Positions 9,284 through 15,836 of a stretch of DNA of 64,000 bases are shown one piece after another. The stretch covers positions 496,001 to 560,000 of the forward strand of contig NZ_MASW01000001.1 in NCBI RefSeq assembly GCF_003202285.1, written 5' to 3'. Below the pieces are notes generated by a model. The model was not told the origin of the DNA and searched no databases. It worked only from the letters and a program-made list of their open reading frames with translations. Source of the stretch: Prauserella muralis (GTDB lineage: Bacteria; Actinomycetota; Actinomycetes; Mycobacteriales; Pseudonocardiaceae). Both the position numbers and the translations under genes were made by a program. Each line of letters starts with the position of its first letter. Within the stretch, counting starts at the first letter, position 1.

Positions 9284-10312
9284 TCAAGTCAGGACCGCCG
9301 TCGTCGAGGCGCGGACCATCAGTTCAGGGCGCAGGCGCTCCGAGCTGACCTCCTCGCCCTGCAACAGGCGAGCCAGCAGTTCCAGGCCACGCCTGCCCAT
9401 CTCGTGCATCGGGGACCGCACGGTGGTCAGCGGCACGGGCAACTCCGCGGCAAGCGGGGTGTCGTTGAACCCGGCCACCGCGACGTCGGCGCCCACACGC
9501 AGGCCATGGTCGCGCACCGCGCCGAACGCGCCGATCGCCGCGAAGTCGTTCACCGCGAAAATCGCCGACGGCGGATCGCCCGCCGCCAGCAGCCGCTCGG
9601 TGGCCTCATGCCCACCGCGGGCGTCGAAGCGGGAGTGCGTGAACCGGTGGGCCGGGATCTCGATGCCCGCCTCGGCATAGGCGTCGGCGAACCCGGCGGA
9701 GCGGTCGATACCCGTGCTGGCGTACGGCTCGCCCGCCACCACGGCGACGTCGCGGTGGCCGAGGCTCAGCAGGTGCTCGCCGACCATCCGGCCGCCGAGG
9801 TAGTCGTCGCACGTCACCGACGGGTAGTCGCCCGCCCTGCGGCTGACGAGCACGAACGGCACGCCGCGCGCGGCGACCTCGCCGAGGAAGCCCGCGTCGA
9901 TGTAGGCGTCGCCGAAGATCATCCCGTCGACGCGGCGGGCCAGCACCATGTCGGTGCGGGCGCGCTGGAAGTCGGGCACGTCACGGGTGTTGGTGACGAA
10001 CGTGGACAGCCCGTGCTCGCCCGCGGCCTCCTCGATGCCCTCGTAGATCGTCGCCAGCACGATGTCCGACAACCGGGGCACCAGCACGCCGATGAGGTTG
10101 CTGCGCTGCGTGCGCAGGCTCGTCGCGTGCGGGTTCGGCCGGTAGCCGAGCTCGTCGGCGAGCCTGCGCACGCGTTCCACGGTGGCACTGGAGGCCGCCC
10201 GGTGGCTCTCGTCCGGCTTGGCGTGCAGCACGCGGGACACGGTGGAGACGTGCAGTCCCAGCCGATCGGCGAGCATCCGCAGCGTCACCGGAGACGTTCT
10301 GTCGGCACCCAC
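9284..10312 (-). CDS. LacI-family transcriptional regulator
   Basis: A 342-residue LacI/GalR repressor. The N-terminal helix-turn-helix (TLRMLADRLGLHVSTVSRVL) is followed by the hinge region and a periplasmic-binding-protein-like effector domain (LIGVLVPRLSDIVLATIYEGI; VGEHLLSLGHRDVAVVAG; FAVNDFAAIGAFGAVRDHG). It starts at GTG. It is transcribed divergently from the asparaginase operon, and twin palindromes typical of this family lie at the operon promoter. Its stop abuts that of the convergent AlbA_2 gene with no gap. The effector is probably a substrate or product of the operon; its identity cannot be read from sequence. Confidence 0.93.
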   Translation of the reverse strand: MGADRTSPVTLRMLADRLGLHVSTVSRVLHAKPDESHRAASSATVERVRRLADELGYRPNPHATSLRTQRSNLIGVLVPRLSDIVLATIYEGIEEAAGEHGLSTFVTNTRDVPDFQRARTDMVLARRVDGMIFGDAYIDAGFLGEVAARGVPFVLVSRRAGDYPSVTCDDYLGGRMVGEHLLSLGHRDVAVVAGEPYASTGIDRSAGFADAYAEAGIEIPAHRFTHSRFDARGGHEATERLLAAGDPPSAIFAVNDFAAIGAFGAVRDHGLRVGADVAVAGFNDTPLAAELPVPLTTVRSPMHEMGRRGLELLARLLQGEEVSSERLRPELMVRASTTAVLT

Positions 10313-10370
10313 TTCGCCTGCTCCGCCTCCGTCACGGTGTGTGGTTTCGAGGATCGTAACAGCGACTCCA

Positions 10371-10400
10371 TTGACTCCCCTCCGGCTCTGCGTGCATGAT
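10371..10400 (+). promoter_or_regulatory. Promoter of the asparaginase operon
   Basis: A TTGACT -35 box (10371-10376) and a CATGAT -10 box (10395-10400) are separated by 18 bp. The predicted transcription start near 10406 falls inside the first operator palindrome, so repressor bound there would occlude initiation. Assigned by eye. Confidence 0.55.
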
Positions 10401-10402
10401 AC

Positions 10403-10428
10403 CCAAACGTTTGGCCCAAACGTTTGGG
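10403..10428. promoter_or_regulatory. Twin LacI-type operators
   Basis: Two abutting palindromes: CCAAACGTTTGG (10403-10414) and CCCAAACGTTTGGG (10415-10428). Their centres are 13 bp apart. Each has the central CG dyad typical of LacI-family operators. They sit just downstream of the predicted -10 box and about 36 bp before the asparaginase start, so the divergent LacI-family regulator is the obvious ligand. Confidence 0.85.
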
Positions 10429-10463
10429 CAATCGCACCGGCGTCGGTCCAAGGAGGTCATCGC

Positions 10464-11447
10464 GTGCGTAAGGTCGTCGTCCTGTCCACCGGCGGAACCA
10501 TCGCCACCCGGCGAGGAGTCGCCCACGACAGCGTGAGCGCACTGCTGGGCCGCCTCCCCGGCGACCTCGGCGTGAAGCTCGAGGGCGTCGACGTGTTCTG
10601 CCTCGGCAGCTACCTGCTCACCCCCGAGGACATGCGCGAGGTGGCCCGGCAGGCCCGGGCCGCGCTCGGCGACGACGACGTGGTGGGCGTGGTCGTCACG
10701 CACGGCACGGACAGCATGGAGGAAACGGCCTTCCTCACCGAGCTGTTCCACGCCGACGCGCGGCCGGTGGTGTTCACCGGCGCCCAGCGGCCCGCCGACG
10801 CGACCGACAGCGACGGCCCCCGCAACCTCGCCGACGCCGTCACGGTGGCCGCGGCCACGACTTCGCGCGAGCGCGGTGTGCTCGTCGCCTTCGACGGGCA
10901 GATCTTCCCCGCGCGCGGCACCCGCAAGACCCACACACTCGCGCCCGCCGCGTTCTCCGCACCGGACGGTGGCGCGATCGGCCGCGTCGGGCAGGGCGGC
11001 GTCGAGTTCAGCGCCACGCCCGAGCGGTGGCCCGCGCTCGACCTCGACACCTTCGACCTCGACGGCGTGCGCGTCGACGTCGTGGCCTGCTATCCCGGCG
11101 CCGACACCGTCGCGCTCGACGCGGTCGCGGCGGCGGGCGCGACCGGCATCGTGCTGGAGACCACCGGCGCCGGCAACGCCAACCCGGACATCCGCGACGC
11201 CGTCGCCAGGCTCACCCGCTCCGGCGTGGTCGTCGCACTCTCCACCCGCGTGCACGCGGGGCCGGTCGCCGAGCTGTACCGCAACGGCGGCGGCCTGGAT
11301 CTCGTCGAGGCGGGCGCCGTGCCCACCGGGAACCTCCGGCCCTCCCAGGCCCGCGTGCTCCTCACCGCGCTGCTCGGCTGCCACCGCGACCCGGTGCAGA
11401 CCGCCGAGCGGCTGCGCTCCCGTACCCGGCTCACGGAAAGGATCTAG
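10464..11447 (+). CDS. Asparaginase-family amidohydrolase
   Basis: A 327-residue asparaginase/glutaminase-family enzyme without a signal peptide, so cytoplasmic. Both catalytic signatures are present: STGGTIA at residues 8-14 (nucleophile Thr12) and [10 protein letters not shown] at 79-88 (Thr82, Asp83). Reaction known for the family: hydrolysis of a side-chain amide to acid plus ammonia. The GTG start at 10464 has AGGAGGT 6 bp upstream. It is the first gene of a plus-strand operon under the twin LacI operators. Given the NodB-family gene that follows, the substrate could be a half-amide of a dicarboxylic acid rather than asparagine; that is inference. Confidence 0.88.
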   Translation: MRKVVVLSTGGTIATRRGVAHDSVSALLGRLPGDLGVKLEGVDVFCLGSYLLTPEDMREVARQARAALGDDDVVGVVVTHGTDSMEETAFLTELFHADARPVVFTGAQRPADATDSDGPRNLADAVTVAAATTSRERGVLVAFDGQIFPARGTRKTHTLAPAAFSAPDGGAIGRVGQGGVEFSATPERWPALDLDTFDLDGVRVDVVACYPGADTVALDAVAAAGATGIVLETTGAGNANPDIRDAVARLTRSGVVVALSTRVHAGPVAELYRNGGGLDLVEAGAVPTGNLRPSQARVLLTALLGCHRDPVQTAERLRSRTRLTERI

Positions 11448-11451
11448 GCTC

Positions 11452-12330
11452 ATGCCCAAGGAAATCTTCGTCGCGTTCGGTGTCGATGTGGACGCCGTCG
11501 CAGGATGGCTCGGCTCGTACGGCGGCGAGGACTCGCCGTGCGACATCTCGCGCGGCCTGTTCGCCGGCGAGGTCGGCGTGCCCCGCCTGCTCACGCTCTT
11601 CGAGCGCAGGAACCTGCGCACCACGTGGTTCATCCCTGGCCACTCGCTGGAGACGTTCCCCGACCAGACGCGCATGGTGGTCGACGCGGGCCACGAGGTG
11701 GGCGCGCACGGCTACTCCCACGAGAACCCCATCGCCATGACGCGCGACCAGGAGAGCGCGATCCTCGACCGCTCCATCGAGCTGATCGAGAAGCTCACCG
11801 GCAACCCGCCCACCGGCTACGTGGCCCCGTGGTGGGAGTTCTCCCCGGTCACCAACGAGCTGCTGCTGGAACGCGGCATCAAGTACGACCACTCGTTGAT
11901 GCACAACGACTTCACGCCGTACTACGTGCGGGTCGGCGACAGCTGGACCAAGATCGACTACGCCAAACCCGCCCAGGAGTGGATGAAGCCGCTCGTGCGC
12001 GGCGAGGAGACCGGCCTGGTGGAGATCCCCGCCAACTGGTACCTCGACGACCTTCCCCCGATGATGTTCGTCAAGGCCAGCGCCAACAGCCACGGATTCG
12101 TCAATCCGAGGCAGCTGGAACAGCTGTGGCGCGACCAGTTCGACTGGGTGTACCGGGAGCTGGACTATGCCGCGTTCACGATGACGATCCATCCCGACGT
12201 GTCCGGAAGGCCGCAGACCCTGCTGATGCTGGAACGGCTGATCGACCACATCAACAGCCACGAGGGCGTGCGCTGGGCGACCTTCGACGAGATCGCCGAC
12301 GACTACCTGGCGCGTTTCCCGCGCGGCTGA
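11452..12330 (+). CDS. NodB-family deacetylase, HpPgdA / cyclic imide hydrolase-like
   Basis: A 292-residue NodB-fold hydrolase closely patterned on Helicobacter pylori PgdA. It keeps Asp14 (GVDVDAVAG) and the HxxxH pair His86/His90 ([10 protein letters not shown]), the metal ligands of that subgroup, as well as [11 protein letters not shown] and [10 protein letters not shown]. There is no signal peptide or membrane anchor, which argues against a peptidoglycan role here. The same subgroup includes bacterial cyclic imide hydrolases of about 293 residues. The gene begins 4 bp after the asparaginase stop and is followed by an MFS importer, consistent with a catabolic enzyme acting on an imported imide or amide. 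Fold is confident, substrate is not. Confidence 0.82.
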   Translation: MPKEIFVAFGVDVDAVAGWLGSYGGEDSPCDISRGLFAGEVGVPRLLTLFERRNLRTTWFIPGHSLETFPDQTRMVVDAGHEVGAHGYSHENPIAMTRDQESAILDRSIELIEKLTGNPPTGYVAPWWEFSPVTNELLLERGIKYDHSLMHNDFTPYYVRVGDSWTKIDYAKPAQEWMKPLVRGEETGLVEIPANWYLDDLPPMMFVKASANSHGFVNPRQLEQLWRDQFDWVYRELDYAAFTMTIHPDVSGRPQTLLMLERLIDHINSHEGVRWATFDEIADDYLARFPRG

Positions 12331-12385
12331 TTTCCCTTTCCCGAACCGTTTTTTCGTTCTCGTGTCTTCGTAGAAGGGCACCCCC

Positions 12386-13717
12386 ATGTCCAATGCCATC
12401 CCGGTGGAGGCCGCCGGACCGGCCAGAACGTTTCCCCGCATCGGCGTGCGCGCCACCCGCAAGGCGACGATCATCGCGTTCTTCGCCTGGCTGTTCGCGG
12501 TGTTCGACTACATCATGTTCGGCACGCTGCTGCCGGAGATCTCCGTGCACTTCGGCTGGGACCCGGCGATGGCGTCGCTGGTGTCCACACTGGTCTCGGT
12601 CGGCACGGCGATCTTCGCGCTCGGCGTCGGCCCCGTCGTCGACCGCATCGGCCGCCGCAAGGGCATGATCCTCACCGTTTCCGGAACGGCGCTCGCGTCG
12701 GCGGCGACGGCGGCCACGCCCGGCGCGGCGTATCTCGTCGGCGTGCGGGCACTCGGCGGGCTCGGGCTCTCCGAGCAGGCCGTCAACGCCACCTACCTCA
12801 ACGAGATCTACGCCGTCACCGAGGACGAGAAGATCAAGAAGCGGCGTGGCTTCATCTACAGCCTCGTGCAGGGCGGCTGGCCGCTCGGTGTGCTGCTGGC
12901 CTCGGCGTTCGTGGCCGTGCTCCTGCCGCTCGTCGGCTGGCGCGGCTGCTTTCTGATCGCCGTGTTCCCGGCGCTGCTCATCGCGCTGATGCGGCGCGGC
13001 CTCAAGGAGAGCCCGCAGTTCGAACTGGAGCTGAGGCTGCGCAGGCTCCGCAAGCAGGGCAAGGCGGCCGAGGCCGCCGAGCTGGCCAGGGCCTACGGCG
13101 TGAGCAACGAGCAGTCCGCGCCGCTGGCGGCGATCTTCCAGGGCCGGGCGCTGCGCAACACGATCGTGCTCGGAGTCGCGTGGTTCACGAACTGGTTCGG
13201 CATCCAGGTGTTCAGCGTACTGGGCACCACGGTGCTGACCCAGGCCAAGGACCTCAGCTTCTCCAACTCGCTCATCATGCTCATCGTCGTCAACGCCGTC
13301 GGCTACCTCGGCTACGTCACGCACGGCTGGATCGGCGACAAGCTGGGGCGGCGCAACGTGATCGCGTTCGGCTGGATCGTCTCCGGCCTGTTCTTCGCGC
13401 TCATGCTCACCGTCGCCGACGGCATGGTCGCCGTCGTGACGCTGTACTCGCTCGGCATGTTCTTCCTCGTCGGGCCGTACGCGGCGCTGCTGTTCTACAT
13501 GGGTGAGTGCTACGACACGCGGTGCCGGGCCACCGGAACGGCGTTCCTCAACGCGCTGTCGCAGCCCGGCGCGATCCTGGCAGGCGCGCTGGTCACCTGG
13601 CTGCTCGCGTCCGGTTCGGACTGGGGAGCCTCGGCACTCGTCGTCGGCGCCGTCGGCACGTTCCTCTCCGGTTTCGTGATGTTCGGTGCCCGCAAGGCCG
13701 AGGTGCTCGATGGCTGA
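12386..13717 (+). CDS. MFS transporter (metabolite:H+ symporter type)
   Basis: A 443-residue major facilitator with about 12 hydrophobic segments. The loop 2-3 signature region reads GVGPVVDRIGRRKGMIL, and the second half has HGWIGDKLGRRNVIAFGW. A charged central loop (about residues 205-245) separates the two six-helix halves. The sequence style is that of the aromatic/organic acid:H+ symporter group rather than drug exporters. It lies 55 bp after the NodB gene, and its stop overlaps the next SDR by 8 bp. Likely role: uptake of the operon substrate into the cytoplasm; inferred from context. Confidence 0.85.
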   Translation: MSNAIPVEAAGPARTFPRIGVRATRKATIIAFFAWLFAVFDYIMFGTLLPEISVHFGWDPAMASLVSTLVSVGTAIFALGVGPVVDRIGRRKGMILTVSGTALASAATAATPGAAYLVGVRALGGLGLSEQAVNATYLNEIYAVTEDEKIKKRRGFIYSLVQGGWPLGVLLASAFVAVLLPLVGWRGCFLIAVFPALLIALMRRGLKESPQFELELRLRRLRKQGKAAEAAELARAYGVSNEQSAPLAAIFQGRALRNTIVLGVAWFTNWFGIQVFSVLGTTVLTQAKDLSFSNSLIMLIVVNAVGYLGYVTHGWIGDKLGRRNVIAFGWIVSGLFFALMLTVADGMVAVVTLYSLGMFFLVGPYAALLFYMGECYDTRCRATGTAFLNALSQPGAILAGALVTWLLASGSDWGASALVVGAVGTFLSGFVMFGARKAEVLDG

Positions 13718-14477
13718 GCAGGCACGGGTCGCGGTCGTCACCGGAGCCGCGAGCGGCATCGGCAGAGCACTCGCCGTCGCCTACGCGCGGGCGGGCATCC
13801 GCACCGTCGCCGGGACGTTCCCCGGCGACCCGCACGATCCACTCGAGACGGTCAGGGCCGTCGAGCTGGCGGGCGGCGAGTGCGTCGTGCACGAGGTGGA
13901 CGTCCGCGATCCGGCGCAGGTGGACGCGTTCGCCAGGCGGGCGCTCGACGAATGGGGCAGGCTCGACATCGCGGTGGCGGGTGCCGGGGTGCTGCGGGAG
14001 GCACCACTGGCCGAGCTGACCGACGCCGCGTGGGACGACATGCTGTCGGTGGACCTCACCGGCGTGCTGCGCACCCTGCGCGCGGCGGCGGCGTGCATGC
14101 CGGGCGAGGGCGCCATGGTCGCCGTGTCGTCCATCGCGGGCGGTGTGTACGGCTGGGGCGCCCACGCCCACTACGCGGCCGCCAAGGCCGGGGTGCTCGG
14201 GCTGTGCCGCAGCCTCGCGGTGGAGCTCGCGCCGCGCGGCATCCGCGTCAACACCGTCATCCCCGGCTACATCGTCACGCCGCAGTCGCTGGACCCGGTC
14301 AACTCGCTCGGCCCCGAGGGCCTGGCGAAGGCGGGCGGGGACATCCCGCTCGGCAGGGCGGGCGAGCCGGACGAGGCCGCCGCCGTGATCCGGTTCCTGA
14401 CCTCGCCCGAGGCCTCGTACGTCACCGGTCAGTCCGTCGTCGTCGACGGCGGGCTGACCGTCCGGATGCCGACCTGA
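13710..14477 (+). CDS. SDR-family oxidoreductase (first of pair)
   Basis: A 255-residue classical short-chain dehydrogenase/reductase. The cofactor motif TGAASGIG is at about residues 11-18, and the catalytic Tyr155 and Lys159 are in HYAAAKAG. A PGYIVTPQ segment and a TGQSVVVDGG end are typical of FabG-like SDRs. The ATG at 13710 overlaps the MFS stop by 8 bp; an earlier in-frame codon would extend further into the MFS gene and is rejected. Substrate unknown; presence in the operon suggests oxidation or reduction of a hydroxy/keto intermediate. Confidence 0.88.
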   Translation: MAEQARVAVVTGAASGIGRALAVAYARAGIRTVAGTFPGDPHDPLETVRAVELAGGECVVHEVDVRDPAQVDAFARRALDEWGRLDIAVAGAGVLREAPLAELTDAAWDDMLSVDLTGVLRTLRAAAACMPGEGAMVAVSSIAGGVYGWGAHAHYAAAKAGVLGLCRSLAVELAPRGIRVNTVIPGYIVTPQSLDPVNSLGPEGLAKAGGDIPLGRAGEPDEAAAVIRFLTSPEASYVTGQSVVVDGGLTVRMPT

Positions 14478-14490
14478 GGAGGTGATCTCG

Positions 14491-15189
14491 TTGCCGGTGC
14501 TGGACAACCGCACGGCGCTCGTGGTCGGCGGCGGCAGCGGCATCGGCCGCGCCATCGCCGAGTCCTTCGCGCGGGAGGGTGCGCGGGTGGCCGTCGCCGA
14601 CCGCGCGGGCGCTGCCGTCCCGCTCGACGTCACCGACGAGGACTCGGTGCGCGCGGCCGTGGACCAGGTGACCCGCGAGCTCGGTCGCATCGACGTCCTG
14701 GTCAACTCGGCGGGGATCCTCACCGAGGCTCCACTGGTGGAGATGGACGCGGCGACGTGGGCGGAGACGATCTCCGTCGACCTCACCGGTGTGTTCCTGT
14801 GCTGCCGGCACGTCGTGCCCGGCATGGTGGAACGCGGTTTCGGCCGCGTCATCAACATCGCCTCGCAGCTCGGCATCAAGGGCGGCCGGTCGCTGGCGCA
14901 CTACGCGGCGGCCAAGGCCGGCGTCATCGGGCTCACCAAGTCGCTGGCGCTGGAGGTCGCCGAGCACGGGGTGCTGGTGAACGCGATCGCGCCGGGGCCC
15001 GTCGAGACGCCGATGGTCGCGGGCATCACCGACGAGTGGAAGGCGGCCAAGCGCGCCGAGCTGCCGCTCGGCCGGTTCGGCACGCCGGAGGAGGTGGCGC
15101 CGACGGCGGTGCTGCTGGCCAGCGAGCCGGGCGGGAACCTGTTCGTCGGGCAGACGCTCGGCCCGAACTCGGGCGACGTGATGCCCTGA
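14491..15189 (+). CDS. SDR-family oxidoreductase (second of pair)
   Basis: A 232-residue SDR with the cofactor motif VGGGSGIG near residue 12 and catalytic Tyr138/Lys142 (HYAAAKAG). The TTG at 14491 is preferred because AGGAGG (14477-14482) sits 8 bp upstream; the GTG at 14482 overlaps that ribosome-binding site. It is shorter than usual because the acidic segment after beta-2 is reduced, and the C-terminus ends QTLGPNSGDVMP instead of the common VDGG, a common variant. It is a clear family member next to SDR one but not a recent duplicate. Substrate unknown. Confidence 0.85.
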   Translation: MPVLDNRTALVVGGGSGIGRAIAESFAREGARVAVADRAGAAVPLDVTDEDSVRAAVDQVTRELGRIDVLVNSAGILTEAPLVEMDAATWAETISVDLTGVFLCCRHVVPGMVERGFGRVINIASQLGIKGGRSLAHYAAAKAGVIGLTKSLALEVAEHGVLVNAIAPGPVETPMVAGITDEWKAAKRAELPLGRFGTPEEVAPTAVLLASEPGGNLFVGQTLGPNSGDVMP

Positions 15190-15836
15190 TGTGCGGGGCG
15201 TGCGGCGAGCGGTCCACGGCCGACTGGGCGCGGGGCTGGTTCGCCGACCCTGCCGCGCGGGCGGCCGGGGCCGCCGCGGCGGCTCGCCTGCTCACCCGCC
15301 CCGGCGTCCGGGTGGTGCCCCGCCCCGGCGGCTGGCTGGTCACCACGCCCACGGGAACGAGCACGGCGTGCGGCGGGCTCACCGAGCTCGTCGCCGCCGT
15401 GCGGCCGTGGGGCCCGCCCGTTCCCGGGCCGGCCACCGGCGGGCCGGGACGGCTGTCGGTGCCCGGGCCCGATGCGCGGCAGGGTGTCGTGCTGCGCGTC
15501 GGCTCCGCGCGGCGCGCGGAGTTCACGGCCCCCGACGAGGCGGCGGCCCGGCACCTGCTCGCCCGCCTCGCCGCCCCGCCCTGGTCGCTGCGCTACTACC
15601 TGTCCGGCCTGACCGGGGTCACCGCCCCGTGGGGCGGGCCGCCGGACGTGGTCACCGGCGAGGCCGCCGACGTCCTGGTGTGGCTGGAGTGGGCCCGCCA
15701 GGCGGGAGCGCTCGACGACCGGGCGATCGCCGCGCGCTGCCCGCTCGGCGGGCCGCACGAACTGGACGTCGAGGTCCGGGCCGGGCACGTGGTACGAGCC
15801 ACGACCCGGCACCGGACCCCGCGAGGTGCTCAGTAA
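15189..15836 (+). CDS. Unknown protein with N-terminal CxxC
   Basis: A 215-residue protein that I do not recognise. It starts MCGACGERSTADWARGWF; the single N-terminal CxxC could bind a metal but has no partner pair. The rest is Ala/Pro/Gly-rich with a compact middle (ARHLLARLAAPPWSLRYYLS) and C-terminal segments CPLGGPHELDVEV. The ATG overlaps the SDR stop by 1 bp (TGATG), so it is the last gene of the operon. Its 3' end overlaps the convergent sugar dehydrogenase by 7 bp. No signal peptide or membrane segment. Confidence 0.7.
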   Translation: MCGACGERSTADWARGWFADPAARAAGAAAAARLLTRPGVRVVPRPGGWLVTTPTGTSTACGGLTELVAAVRPWGPPVPGPATGGPGRLSVPGPDARQGVVLRVGSARRAEFTAPDEAAARHLLARLAAPPWSLRYYLSGLTGVTAPWGGPPDVVTGEAADVLVWLEWARQAGALDDRAIAARCPLGGPHELDVEVRAGHVVRATTRHRTPRGAQ

